Positions 32,971-41,423 of a stretch of 64,000 nt of DNA are shown here, piece after piece (the stretch's first letter is position 1; every line of letters begins with the position of its first letter). This DNA is from Acidimicrobiia bacterium. Lineage in GTDB: Bacteria > Acidobacteriota > Terriglobia > Bryobacterales > Bryobacteraceae. The stretch is taken from contig VFZE01000006.1 in assembly GCA_016871315.1 (NCBI GenBank), positions 1 to 64,000 of the forward strand, given 5' to 3'. The notes beneath the pieces are model-generated. The model was not told the DNA's origin. It was given only the letters and a program-made list of their open reading frames with translations, and made no database searches. The translations under genes were made by a program, and so were the position numbers.

Positions 32971-34272
32971 ATGAACCGACGTTATTTTCTGATGGGTTCG
33001 GCGGCGGCGACGGCCACGCGAGCGGTGCGTGCGGCGCAAAGCGCGAATGAAACGGTGCGCGTGGCGGTAGTAGGCTGCGGCGGGCGCGGCAACAGCCACA
33101 TGGGCGCCTGGACAAGGCTGCCGAACGTGGAACTGGCGGCGCTTGTTGACGTGGACGACTCGCACTCGGAACGATACATCGGAACGCTGCAAAAGCAGGG
33201 CAAGAAGCCGGTGCCGACCTTCCGCGACATCCGCAAGGTACTCGAGGATAAGAATATCGACGCGGTGTCGATCGCGAGCCCGAATCACTGGCACGCGCTG
33301 CAGACGATCTGGGCGTGCCAGGCGGGCAAGGACGTCTACGTCGAGAAGCCGTGCTCGCACAACGTATTCGAGTCGAAGCAGATTGTCGCGGCGGCGCGGA
33401 AATACGGCCGCATGGTGCAGCAGGGCAGCCAAAGCCGGTCCTCGCCGGCGCTGCAGGAAGCGGTGCAGAAGATGCGCGAAGGGGAGTTCGGCGAGATTTA
33501 CATGGCGCGGGGATTATGTTTCAAGGCGCGCAACACGATCGGCAAAACTCCTGTCGAGCCGGTGCCGCCGGGCGTCGATTACGACATGTGGCTGGGGCCA
33601 GCGCCTCTGCGTCCGTTCACCAAGAACCGCTTCCACTACAACTGGCACTGGTTCTGGGATACGGGCAATGGCGACTTTGGCAACCAAGGCATCCACGAAG
33701 TGGATATCGCGCGCTGGGGCCTGGGCGTGACGCATCCGACGAAGGTGAGCGCGATCGGCGGCAAGTTCATGTTCCTCGACGACGACCAGGAGACGCCGAA
33801 CACGATGACCTGCGCGTATGAGTTCATGGTGGACGGCAGGCCGAAGATGATGTCGTTCGAAACGCGGCACTGGTACAGCAATCACGAGGCCGGCATCGGC
33901 GGAGAGCGCGCGGGCAACACCATCGGCAACACGTTCTACGGCTCCAAAGGCTACCTGGTTATCGACGGCTATAACAAGTACTGGAGTTTCATGGGCGCTG
34001 ACGGCAAGCCGGGACCGGCCCGGACCGAGCGCGATGCGCATTTCGAGAACTTCATCGCGGCGGTGCGCAGCCGGAAGCGGGAAGATCTGACAGCGGAGAT
34101 CGAGGAAGGCGCGATGTCGTGCACGCTGATGCACTTGGCCAACGTGTCTTATCGTGTGGGCCGCACGCTGCACTGGGACGAAAAGACGTGGACGGTGAAG
34201 AACGATCCGGAAGCGAACAAGCTGCTGACGCGGGATTATCGCGCGCCGTATATTGTGCCGGCGAAGGTGTAG
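32971..34272 (+). CDS. Gfo/Idh/MocA-family oxidoreductase, Tat-exported
   Basis: A 433-residue NAD(P)-dependent oxidoreductase with a twin-arginine signal (MNRRYFLMGSAAATATRAVRA). The Rossmann start is VRVAVVGCGGRGNSHMG, the family EKP motif appears in DVYVEKPCSHN, and a conserved NQGIHEVDIARW segment lies in the substrate domain. Exported Gfo/Idh proteins of this type typically carry tightly bound cofactor and act on sugars, for example oxidising a glycoside at C3, which would suit the upstream DUF1080 hydrolase. I chose the ATG at 32971 over 32953 for the Tat motif and the aaggag site. The codon mix is less G-ending than the surrounding genes. Confidence 0.9.
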   Translation: MNRRYFLMGSAAATATRAVRAAQSANETVRVAVVGCGGRGNSHMGAWTRLPNVELAALVDVDDSHSERYIGTLQKQGKKPVPTFRDIRKVLEDKNIDAVSIASPNHWHALQTIWACQAGKDVYVEKPCSHNVFESKQIVAAARKYGRMVQQGSQSRSSPALQEAVQKMREGEFGEIYMARGLCFKARNTIGKTPVEPVPPGVDYDMWLGPAPLRPFTKNRFHYNWHWFWDTGNGDFGNQGIHEVDIARWGLGVTHPTKVSAIGGKFMFLDDDQETPNTMTCAYEFMVDGRPKMMSFETRHWYSNHEAGIGGERAGNTIGNTFYGSKGYLVIDGYNKYWSFMGADGKPGPARTERDAHFENFIAAVRSRKREDLTAEIEEGAMSCTLMHLANVSYRVGRTLHWDEKTWTVKNDPEANKLLTRDYRAPYIVPAKV

Positions 34273-34296
34273 CGGGGCGGCGCTATACTGAAGGGG

Positions 34297-34581
34297 ATGC
34301 CGGCTGTTACTGAAATTGGCAGTCTGATATCCCGACGCGAAGACATCCGAGGCGGACGGCCTTGCATTGCGGGGACAGGTGTATCCGTACGTCGAGTGGT
34401 CCAATGGCATCAAATGGGCCAAACGCCGGAGGAGGTCGTGCAGACGCCCGGTGGTCATCTGTCGCTTGCGCAGGTTCATGCCGCTCTTGCTTACTATTAC
34501 GCGAACCAGGCCGAAATCGATGCCGATTTGGCGAACGAGGAACGCGAATCCAAGGCCTTGGAGCGGCAACACAGTCGCTGA
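34297..34581 (+). CDS. DUF433 family protein (antitoxin-like)
   Basis: A 94-residue protein with the DUF433 core GGRPCIAGTGVSVRRVVQW and the partner-typical end LSLAQVHAALAYYYANQAEI. DUF433 proteins are small winged-helix-like proteins commonly paired with DUF5615 PIN-like toxins, exactly the arrangement seen here. A TATACT hexamer (34283-34288) lies eight bases upstream of the ATG with a gaagggg run between them, so the transcript may be leaderless. The toxin partner following at 34591 is broken, so this antitoxin may be orphaned. Confidence 0.85.
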   Translation: MPAVTEIGSLISRREDIRGGRPCIAGTGVSVRRVVQWHQMGQTPEEVVQTPGGHLSLAQVHAALAYYYANQAEIDADLANEERESKALERQHSR

Positions 34582-34590
34582 CCTGGCCCC

Positions 34591-34813
34591 GTGAGCGGCT
34601 ACCAGCTTTACTTCGATGAAGATTCGATGCACAGCGGGCTGGCAGCGGCTCTTCGTTCCCGCGGCATTTTCGTAATTACCGTTCTTGACTCTGGTTTGGT
34701 GTCCGCCTCGGATGGAAGACAGCTGAGCTTTGCGACGGATTCTAAGGGTCCGCGCGGAAGTTGGAGTGGCTGGTATGAGAAATCGGGTAGAGTTCCTGGG
34801 CAACTGGGGCTGA
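34591..34813 (+). pseudogene. DUF5615 PIN-like toxin relic with internal deletion
   Basis: The GTG at 34591 opens a frame whose first about 52 residues (YQLYFDEDSMHSGLAAALRS, VLDSGLVSASDGRQLSFAT) match the N-terminal half of DUF5615 PIN-like proteins. The frame then loses similarity and ends at 34824. In the +1 frame the sequence MRNRVEFLGNWG ends at TGA 34811-34813, resembling the extreme C-terminus of the family (EEMRNRxEFLxxW). The middle segment with the later acidic catalytic residue (typically near a DF-x-x-LH motif) is missing. The toxin is therefore probably inactive. The cyclase promoter overlaps the relic's tail. Confidence 0.7.
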
Positions 34814-34825
34814 TCGCGGCATAAT
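34797..34825 (+). promoter_or_regulatory. Candidate near-leaderless promoter of the cyclase gene
   Basis: CTGGCA (34797-34802), 17-base spacer, CATAAT (34820-34825), then only six bases before ATG 34832. The -10 and -35 match consensus at five and four positions. Transcription starting about seven bases after the -10 would coincide with the ATG. Confidence 0.5.
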
Positions 34826-34831
34826 CAAGCA

Positions 34832-35608
34832 ATGAGGCAATTTGCTTTAGGACTGTCGTTGACGGTGGTGGTGTGTGCGCAGCCGCGGGGTTCGGCGATT
34901 GACCGCGGCAAGCTGGTGGATCTAACGCATGCTTACAATGAGCAGGCGATCTACTGGCCGACGTCACCGCCGTTCAAGTGGAACAAGGATGCGTGGGGGA
35001 AATCGGAGGCTGGATATTGGTATACGTCGGCGACTTTCACCACCTCCGAACACGGCGGGACGCACCTGGACAGCCCGATTCATTTCGCGGAAGGGAAATG
35101 GAATACGGGCGAGATACCGCTGGAGCGGCTGATTGGGCCGGCGGTGGTAATCGAGGTAACGGCGGCGTGCGTGCGGGATAGGAATTACCTATTGAAGCCC
35201 GCCGATATCGAAGAGTGGGAGAAGCGGCATGGGCGGATCGGCGAGGGCGATATCGTGCTGATCCGCACCGGGTGGAGCAGGCATTGGCCGAACCGGATGG
35301 CGTACATGGGATCGGACAAGCCGGGCGATACGGCGTCGCTGAGCTTTCCCGGGATCGGGGCGGAAGCGGCGCGGGTTCTGGTTTCGCGGAAGCCCGCTGG
35401 TGTGGGAATCGACACGGCGAGCCTGGATTACGGGCGGTCGAAGGATTTTCTGACGCACCGGATTCTGAACGGCGCGAACATCTACGGGCTGGAGAACGTG
35501 ACGAACCTGGAGCGTCTGCCGGCGGCGGGCGCGACATTGATCGCGCTGCCGATGAAGATCCAGGAGGGCACCGGAGGGCCGGTGCGGATCGTGGCGGTGC
35601 TGCCGTAG
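34832..35608 (+). CDS. Cyclase-family (kynurenine-formamidase-like) metal-dependent hydrolase, exported
   Basis: A 258-residue protein with a short signal peptide (MRQFALGLSLTVVVCAQ). The family metal-binding signature HGGTHLDSPIHF (HxGTHxDxPxH) is intact, as are DLTHAYNEQ at the start and GIDTASLDYG later. Relatives include bacterial kynurenine formamidase KynB and isatin hydrolase. Because this copy is exported and no tryptophan-degradation genes adjoin it, the substrate is open. It converges directly on the TIGR03437 gene: the two stop codons abut at 35608/35609. Confidence 0.87.
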   Translation: MRQFALGLSLTVVVCAQPRGSAIDRGKLVDLTHAYNEQAIYWPTSPPFKWNKDAWGKSEAGYWYTSATFTTSEHGGTHLDSPIHFAEGKWNTGEIPLERLIGPAVVIEVTAACVRDRNYLLKPADIEEWEKRHGRIGEGDIVLIRTGWSRHWPNRMAYMGSDKPGDTASLSFPGIGAEAARVLVSRKPAGVGIDTASLDYGRSKDFLTHRILNGANIYGLENVTNLERLPAAGATLIALPMKIQEGTGGPVRIVAVLP

Positions 35609-36598
35609 TTATCGAACCGGGATTCTCACTTCGCCGCCCAAGATCCATGCGGCGCTCAGCTGAACGGTGGCCATCCCTGGAGTTGTATCGGCGGGGATGC
35701 GGAAGTTGACTTGATAGTTGTCCGCAGTGTTGGGATAGCCGCCGGCGTAGAGGAACTCGCTTGGGTTTCCGTTGACCAGGACTTCCACGGGGGAAGTTGC
35801 GACATGCACCGCGCCTGCGGGGAACAGCTGTCGCGGATCGATGCCGGGCCGCGTCGGTCCCAGGCCGGAGGCGTAGAGTGTGAGGACTTCTCCGGGCTGA
35901 GCGGGTCTTTGGGCGGTGACCAGGGACGAATCGCTTGCGTGCACGATGGCCGGGGCCGAGCCGGTTAGCAAGACTTCGGGCGTCTTGAAGGGGATCAACT
36001 GGATCACGATTTGCCATTGTCCGCCGGTGAATGTGCGGCGATTGATGGGGTTCTCCATCGTCGTCGTGCCTCTGGCGGCGAAACTGGCGGTGGCCGCCTG
36101 GCCTCGGGCTCCATAGAAAGCCCCGGTGCCACCTGTCACAGCGAAGTTGCCGGTAGGCGCGGATCTAGGCGCTCCTAAGGGGGAGACTCCACCGGTGAGA
36201 CCGGTGAGAACAATGGCGCCGACGCCGGAACCATCAGCCTGCTGGATCTCCATGACGATGTCCATGAGCGCGCCTCGATTCACATCGGCGATGGCCTGGC
36301 TGGCGCTGGGATTGGTGTTCAGGTTGAGGGCGGAGTACCTGGTCATGGTTGTTCCTCGAGCGCGCTGGCCGTTGATGACGGCGATGTCGGCGAGGACGTA
36401 ACCGGGTGAGAAGGTGCCCGGTGGCACGGGGTTGGCTTGCGTGGCGGAGGAAGCATTCCTCGCCGGATCGGCGAAACTCTCATGATAGGCGACGACGTTC
36501 TCCATCTCGATCGTCAGCACCGTAGGGGGTGCGATCTGGGCCTGTGCCTGGAATCCGAGTATCACGGCCAGGATCAGACTTTGTTTAAGTACGTGCAT
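35609..36598 (-). CDS. Exported protein with C-terminal TIGR03437 (Solibacter-type) domain
   Basis: A 329-residue protein with signal peptide LKQSLILAVILGFQAQAQ. The first about 200 residues have no domain that I recognise, although NFAVTGGTGAFYGARGQA resembles an allene-oxide-cyclase/dirigent-like barrel motif (VTGGTGxFxGARG). The last about 110 residues are the TIGR03437 beta-sandwich: RPAQPGEVLTLYASGLGPT, VEVLVNGNPSEFLYAG and YQVNFRIPADTTPGMATVQL. The domain is abundant in Solibacter and function is unknown. A gag-rich site (aggag) precedes ATG 36598 on the minus strand. The gene is divergent from the ToxR-like regulator and shares the region with the four 11-bp repeats. Confidence 0.83.
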   Translation of the reverse strand: MHVLKQSLILAVILGFQAQAQIAPPTVLTIEMENVVAYHESFADPARNASSATQANPVPPGTFSPGYVLADIAVINGQRARGTTMTRYSALNLNTNPSASQAIADVNRGALMDIVMEIQQADGSGVGAIVLTGLTGGVSPLGAPRSAPTGNFAVTGGTGAFYGARGQAATASFAARGTTTMENPINRRTFTGGQWQIVIQLIPFKTPEVLLTGSAPAIVHASDSSLVTAQRPAQPGEVLTLYASGLGPTRPGIDPRQLFPAGAVHVATSPVEVLVNGNPSEFLYAGGYPNTADNYQVNFRIPADTTPGMATVQLSAAWILGGEVRIPVR

Positions 36599-36688
36599 TG
36601 TTGATGCTCCTAATTGAGATTCGGCTCTGCGATCAGGCAGCGCCGGATGGTCTAAACTACCTGGAGGAAGGAGGCTGGGTCCTTAGGG

Positions 36689-36732
36689 AATCCTGAAAGA
36701 GTCCTGAAAGGCTTCTGATAGACTTCTGATGG
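36689..36732. repeat. Four head-to-tail 11-bp direct repeats overlapping a regulator's start codon
   Basis: Consecutive units without spacing are aatcctgaaag (36689-36699), agtcctgaaag (36700-36710), gcttctgatag (36711-36721) and acttctgatgg (36722-36732). They share xxTyCTGAwrG. The 11-bp period is one helical turn, the geometry used by OmpR/PhoB-type winged-helix proteins, and the adjacent gene encodes exactly such a domain. The last unit contains the regulator's ATG at 36729. Autoregulation, and control of the divergent TIGR03437 gene, is inferred. Confidence 0.8.
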
Positions 36733-38501
36733 AGGATAAAGGGCCGGAAACCTATAAGTTCGGGGAGTTTGTGGTGAACCTCTCCGAACGTGTGCTGTAC
36801 CGGGACGGGAGGCTGGTACCGCTGACGCCGAAGGTGTTCGAGACGCTGGCGGTGCTGGTTGAGCGGCAGGGCAAAGTGGTCCACAAGGCGGAGCTGTTGA
36901 AACTTGTGTGGCCGGACAGTTTCGTCGAGGAGAATAGCTTAACGCAGAACATCTCGGCGCTCCGGAAGGTGTTCGAAGACAAGTTCATTGAAACGATCCC
37001 GCGGCGGGGCTATCGTTTCGTCGCGGCGGTGGAGGCGGATAAACATGCCGAACCTCGAAGGCGGAATCGGCGGTGGATCTGGGCTTTGGCCGCACTGGGG
37101 GCGCTGCTGGCTGTCTCGGCCGTGGCGTGGAGGCGAAAAGCAGGTCCAGACCGGCGCGTGGAATCGCTGGTGGTGCTGCCGTTCGTGAATCTGACGGGCG
37201 AGCAGGCGGATGAGTATTTCAGCGACGGACTGACCGAGGAGCTAACGAACAGGCTGGCCCAGATTGCCGGACTGCGGGTTGTGGCGCGGACGACGGCGTA
37301 CCAGTTCCGGAACAAGCCACAGGACATCCGGTCGATTGCGCGGCAACTGGATGTGACGACGGTGATTGAGGGAAGCGTACGGCGAGACAAACAGAAAATG
37401 CGGGTAACGGTGCAGTTGATCGATGCCGGCAGCGGGTACCATCTTTGGTCGCAAACCTACGACCGGGAAGAGGGGGAACTGTTCCGCATTCAGGAGGATA
37501 TTTCCGCCCAGGTTGCGCAGATCATACGTCCGTCAGTTGTCTCCATCCGGCCGGCGGCGGCAATCAAGAACCGGGAGGCTTACAATCTCTACCTGCTGGG
37601 GCGCTATCACTTGAACCAACCCGACGATGAGGCGGTGAGAAAGGCGATTGCCTACTTCCAACAGGCCACCGAAAAGGAGCCTGATTACGCCGGCGCCCAT
37701 GCCGGCCTTGCGGAGTGTTACTTGAAGCTGGCTCAGCACAACGCGATAGGGTCGGTTGAGGCATGGGGGGAGGCGCAGAAGGCCGGGCGCAAGGCAATCG
37801 AGTTGGATGAGAATCTCGCCGAGGCGCATACCACGCTGGGCATCTCACATCTGATTCTGGATTGGAACTGGGAGGCGGCGGAGCGGCGGTTCCGGCGTGC
37901 GATTGAGCTGAATCCGAACGAAGCGAACGCCCATCATTGGTTTTCGCATTACTACAGTGTGTTTGGCCGTTCCAGCGAGTCGTTGCGGGAAAGCCAGGAA
38001 GCGCTGAAGTTGAGTCCGCTGGACCCGCGTATCAGCGGCCACCTGGTGTTTCATTATTTGCGTGCGCGGGATTTTCCCGGAGCGATACGTGCCGGAACGG
38101 AGGCGCTGAATCGTGAACCGGAGAACAGGCTCGCCAAAGTTTTTCTGGCGTATGCGTACGAGTGTGCCGGTGAGTGGGATAACGCGGTGGATGCCTTGAC
38201 ACGATCGGCCGTGCCGCATGCGGAGGAGGCAGCTCTGCGAGCGGCCTTACGGTCGGAGGGTCCGGCGGGCTATTGGCGTGTGAATCGTGATCATCTGGCG
38301 AAGTTGGAAAGGCCGGACCACGTGCGGTTGGCGGTTTGCCACGCGAGGCTCGGCGAACCGGAGAAGGCATTGGCGCAGCTGGAGCAGGCTTTCTGGAGCC
38401 GGCGGCCGGACATGATTCACATCAAACAGGAACCGGCGTTTGATTCCTTGCATGGGCAGCCGCGATTCCGCGCGCTAGTGGAAGCGATGAGGCTTCCGTA
38501 A
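36729..38501 (+). CDS. Membrane winged-helix (ToxR/CadC-like) regulator with TolB-like and TPR regions
   Basis: A 590-residue protein. Residues 1-100 form an OmpR-family winged helix (YKFGEFVVNLSERVLYRDGR, LTPKVFETLAVLVERQG, LTQNISALRKVFED, IPRRGYRFVA). A single membrane segment follows (IWALAALGALLAVSAVAW), then a TolB-N-like domain (VNLTGEQADEYFSDGLTEEL, LDVTTVIEGSVRR), then TPR repeats to the end. Such proteins are common in Acidobacteria and couple an extracytoplasmic sensor with DNA binding without a kinase. The likely target is its own promoter region, where four 11-bp direct repeats overlap the start codon. There is no ribosome site close to the ATG, which again suggests leaderless or repressed translation. 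Confidence 0.9.
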   Translation: MEDKGPETYKFGEFVVNLSERVLYRDGRLVPLTPKVFETLAVLVERQGKVVHKAELLKLVWPDSFVEENSLTQNISALRKVFEDKFIETIPRRGYRFVAAVEADKHAEPRRRNRRWIWALAALGALLAVSAVAWRRKAGPDRRVESLVVLPFVNLTGEQADEYFSDGLTEELTNRLAQIAGLRVVARTTAYQFRNKPQDIRSIARQLDVTTVIEGSVRRDKQKMRVTVQLIDAGSGYHLWSQTYDREEGELFRIQEDISAQVAQIIRPSVVSIRPAAAIKNREAYNLYLLGRYHLNQPDDEAVRKAIAYFQQATEKEPDYAGAHAGLAECYLKLAQHNAIGSVEAWGEAQKAGRKAIELDENLAEAHTTLGISHLILDWNWEAAERRFRRAIELNPNEANAHHWFSHYYSVFGRSSESLRESQEALKLSPLDPRISGHLVFHYLRARDFPGAIRAGTEALNREPENRLAKVFLAYAYECAGEWDNAVDALTRSAVPHAEEAALRAALRSEGPAGYWRVNRDHLAKLERPDHVRLAVCHARLGEPEKALAQLEQAFWSRRPDMIHIKQEPAFDSLHGQPRFRALVEAMRLP

Positions 38502-38565
38502 GCCGGGTGTGAGCAACTGGCTCCCCGTGAATCCGCAGGCTTGCGCTGCTTCTTGTGGGGCCACC

Positions 38566-39999
38566 TTATTGCCGGCGCATCAGGCTGTGCTTGCGGCTGT
38601 AGGTGAAGTAGATGACCAAGCCGATAGCCAGCCAGACGAGCAGGCGCGTCCAGTTCTCCTTGCCGAGGCCGAACATGAGGGCGAGGTTGAACAGGATGCC
38701 GAGGATGGGGACGAGGGGAACCAGCGGGGTCTTGAAGGGGCGCGGGAGATCCGGCTGCTTCTTGCGCATGACGAGGATGCCGCCGCAGACCAGGACGAAG
38801 GCGAACAGGGTGCCGATGCTGGTCATCTCGCCGACGATTTGAATGGGGGCGAAGGCGGCGAACAAGGAGACGAAGACCATGAAGAGAAGATTGGAGAGCC
38901 AGGGGGTCTGGAACTTGGGGTGGACTTTGGAGAACAGGCCGGGGAGCAGGCCATCGCGTGACATGGAGAAGAAGACGCGCGACTGGCCGAGCAGCATGAC
39001 GAGGATGACGGAGGTGTAGCCGGCGATGATGGCCATCTTGACGGCGGTCTTGAGCCAGCCGTAAGGAGTGCGGTCGACGGCGACGGCGACGGGGGCGGCG
39101 TCATCGAGGAGTTTGAAGGGGACGATGCCGGTGAGCACGTGGGCGAACAGTACGTAGAGGACGGTGCAGATGGCGAGCGAGCCGATGATGCCGATGGGCA
39201 TGTCCTTTTGTGGGTTCTTTGTTTCCTGTGCGGCGGTGGAGACGGCGTCGAATCCGATGAACGCGAAGAAGACGACACCGGCGGCGCGAAGCACGCCGCT
39301 GAGCCCGAAGTAGCCGAGCGTGCCGGTATTTTCCGGGATGTAGGGAACGTAGTTGTCCTTGTTGATATAGGCCCAGCCGAAGAGGATGAAGACGATGACG
39401 ACGGAGACCTTGAGGAAGACAATGATGGTGTTGACGCGGGCCGATTCCTGGATGCCTATCATCAGCAGGGTGCTCATGGCGCAAACAACGATGATGGCGA
39501 GGAGGTTGACGACGCCGCCGGCGCTGGAGCCGTCGGGGTTGGTGGCCCAGGGGGAGTTGGCGATGGCGGCGGGGATCTGGTAACCGAAGTCGTTGGCGAG
39601 GGAGACGACATAGCGGGACCAGCTGACGGCGACAGTGGCGGCGCCGACGGCGTATTCCAGCACAAGGTCCCAGCCGATGATCCAGGCCATGAGTTCGCCC
39701 ATGGTGGCGTAGGAGTAGGTGTAGGCGGAGCCGGCGATGGGGATCATCGTGGAGAATTCGCTGTAGCAGAGGCCGGCGAAGGCGCATCCGATGGCGGCGA
39801 TGACGAAGGAGAGAGTGACGGCGGGTCCGGCGTGATTGGCGGCGGCGATACCGGTAAGGGAAAACAGGCCGGCGCCGATGATGGCTCCGATACCGAGCGC
39901 GATCAACTGGGTGGAGCCGAGGGTGCGTTTGAGCTTATGTTCACCCTCTTCGGCCTGGGCCAGGATCTTATCGATGGGTTTGGTCGCAAAAAGGCTCAT
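38566..39999 (-). CDS. APC-superfamily amino acid permease (CAT/YfnA type)
   Basis: A 477-residue transporter with 12 or more hydrophobic segments. The APC signature at TM1, IALGIGAIIGAGLFSLTGIA, is clear, and FFAFIGFDAVSTAAQETKNP is the conserved TM6-loop of cationic amino acid transporter (CAT)-like permeases. The N-terminus (IDKILAQAEEGEHKLKRTLG) is the family start. It probably imports amino acids by proton symport; the exact substrate is unknown. ATG 39999 overlaps the stop of the other permease gene (ATGA), so it is the last gene of a thiE-permease-permease unit. It is convergent with the ToxR-like regulator. Confidence 0.9.
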   Translation of the reverse strand: MSLFATKPIDKILAQAEEGEHKLKRTLGSTQLIALGIGAIIGAGLFSLTGIAAANHAGPAVTLSFVIAAIGCAFAGLCYSEFSTMIPIAGSAYTYSYATMGELMAWIIGWDLVLEYAVGAATVAVSWSRYVVSLANDFGYQIPAAIANSPWATNPDGSSAGGVVNLLAIIVVCAMSTLLMIGIQESARVNTIIVFLKVSVVIVFILFGWAYINKDNYVPYIPENTGTLGYFGLSGVLRAAGVVFFAFIGFDAVSTAAQETKNPQKDMPIGIIGSLAICTVLYVLFAHVLTGIVPFKLLDDAAPVAVAVDRTPYGWLKTAVKMAIIAGYTSVILVMLLGQSRVFFSMSRDGLLPGLFSKVHPKFQTPWLSNLLFMVFVSLFAAFAPIQIVGEMTSIGTLFAFVLVCGGILVMRKKQPDLPRPFKTPLVPLVPILGILFNLALMFGLGKENWTRLLVWLAIGLVIYFTYSRKHSLMRRQ

Positions 40000-41423
40000 G
40001 CGGAGACCTCACTTTTCTTTCGCCATAACAAGTAGACCGGGATGCCCAGCAGCACGATGATGAGTCCGGGCCAAGTGTAGCTGGGCTTGTAGAGCAGCAG
40101 AAGCGCTTCAATCAGGCCGGCGGCGAGCATGTAGAGCAGGGGCAGGAGGGGATAGCCGAAAGCCCGGTAGGGCCGCTCCAATTCAGGGCGTGTGGAGCGG
40201 AGCCGGAAGATGCCAGCGATGGTGAGCACGTAAAAAAGCAAAACAGCGAATATAACATAGTCGAGCAGATCGCTATAGGTGCCGCTGAGGGTGAGCAGGC
40301 AGGCCCAGACGCATTGCACGGCCAGGGAGACATTGGGGGTGTGGCGTTCGGGGTGAACGCGGGCGACGGAGCGGAAAAAGAGGCCGTCGAGGGCCATGGC
40401 GTAGTAGACGCGGGCGCCGGCCAGGATCATGCCGTTCATGCAGCCGAAGGTGGAGATCATGATGGCCACGGCCATGACCTGGACGGCGACGGGGCCGAGG
40501 ATGGCGGAAGCGGCGGCGGTGGCGACGCGGTCTTCCGGAGCAGTCTGAATGGAGGCGAGCGGGAGCACCATCAAGTAGACAAAATTGCAGGCGATGTAGA
40601 GGACGGAGACGATGCCGACGCCGAGGGCGAGCGAGAGGGGAAGGTTGCGTTTGGGGTTGCGGGTTTCCCCGGCGGTGAAGGTGACGTTGTTCCAGGCGTC
40701 GGAGCTGAACAGGGCGCCGACCATGGCGACGCCGACGATGCGGATGGTGGTCCAGCTCCAATCGGCGCCGGCCCAGAAGTCATCGAAGTTGGCCGAGAGC
40801 GCCTCCTGGTTTTTGCCGACGGCGATGCCGAGGGCAACGAGGCCGAGCAGGGCGCCGGTCTTGGCGACGGTGAAGATGTTCTGGATGAGAGCGCCGAGGC
40901 GGACACCGCGGGAGTTGACCCAGCTGAGGAAGACGAGCACGGCGATGCCGAGGAGCTGCTGCGTATTGACCTTGAGCGGGCCGAGCGAGAAGACGATGTT
41001 GGAGGCGGCGAAGAAGGGGAAGAAGACGCCGGTGAACTTGGCGAAGGCGACGGCGACGGCGGCGATGGTACCGGTCTGGATGACGAGGAAGAGCGTCCAG
41101 CCGTAGAGGAAACCGTAGAGGGGTCCGTAGGCTTCGCGCAGATAGACGTACTGGCCGCCGGCGTGCGGCATGGCGGCGGCAAGCTCGCCGTAGCTGAGAG
41201 CGGCGGTCAAGGTGAGTAGCGCGGTAATGACCCAGGTCATCATCATGAGGCCGGGAGAGGCGACCTGGCGGGAGATGTCGGCGGCGACGATGAAGACGCC
41301 GGAGCCGATCATGGAGCCCATGACGATGGTGGTGGCATCGAGCAGGCCGAGGCTTTTCTGAAGGCCGTCGGAGCTTGTGGGAACCGATGTTTGCGAAGAG
41401 ACTAACCGGTCAGACTGCGCCAT
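39996..41423 (-). CDS. APC-superfamily amino acid permease (LAT/SteT type)
   Basis: A 475-residue transporter. TM1 carries TTIVMGSMIGSGVFIVAADI and TM3 AALSYGELAAAMPHAGGQY, the pattern of the LAT-like (SteT) branch of the APC superfamily; DAWNNVTFTAGETRNPKRNL is the conserved loop after TM6. It probably exchanges or imports neutral amino acids. The start at 41423 lies 22 bases inside the 3' end of thiE, and its own stop overlaps the next permease start by ATGA, so the three genes are probably translated from one message. Confidence 0.9.
   Translation of the reverse strand: MAQSDRLVSSQTSVPTSSDGLQKSLGLLDATTIVMGSMIGSGVFIVAADISRQVASPGLMMMTWVITALLTLTAALSYGELAAAMPHAGGQYVYLREAYGPLYGFLYGWTLFLVIQTGTIAAVAVAFAKFTGVFFPFFAASNIVFSLGPLKVNTQQLLGIAVLVFLSWVNSRGVRLGALIQNIFTVAKTGALLGLVALGIAVGKNQEALSANFDDFWAGADWSWTTIRIVGVAMVGALFSSDAWNNVTFTAGETRNPKRNLPLSLALGVGIVSVLYIACNFVYLMVLPLASIQTAPEDRVATAAASAILGPVAVQVMAVAIMISTFGCMNGMILAGARVYYAMALDGLFFRSVARVHPERHTPNVSLAVQCVWACLLTLSGTYSDLLDYVIFAVLLFYVLTIAGIFRLRSTRPELERPYRAFGYPLLPLLYMLAAGLIEALLLLYKPSYTWPGLIIVLLGIPVYLLWRKKSEVSA

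Noticed and set aside
38502-38565. Bidirectional terminator between the ToxR-like regulator and the permease
   Set aside because: The TGG-CCCC/GGGG-CCA pairing has a bulge and a loop of more than 20 bases with no T-run.
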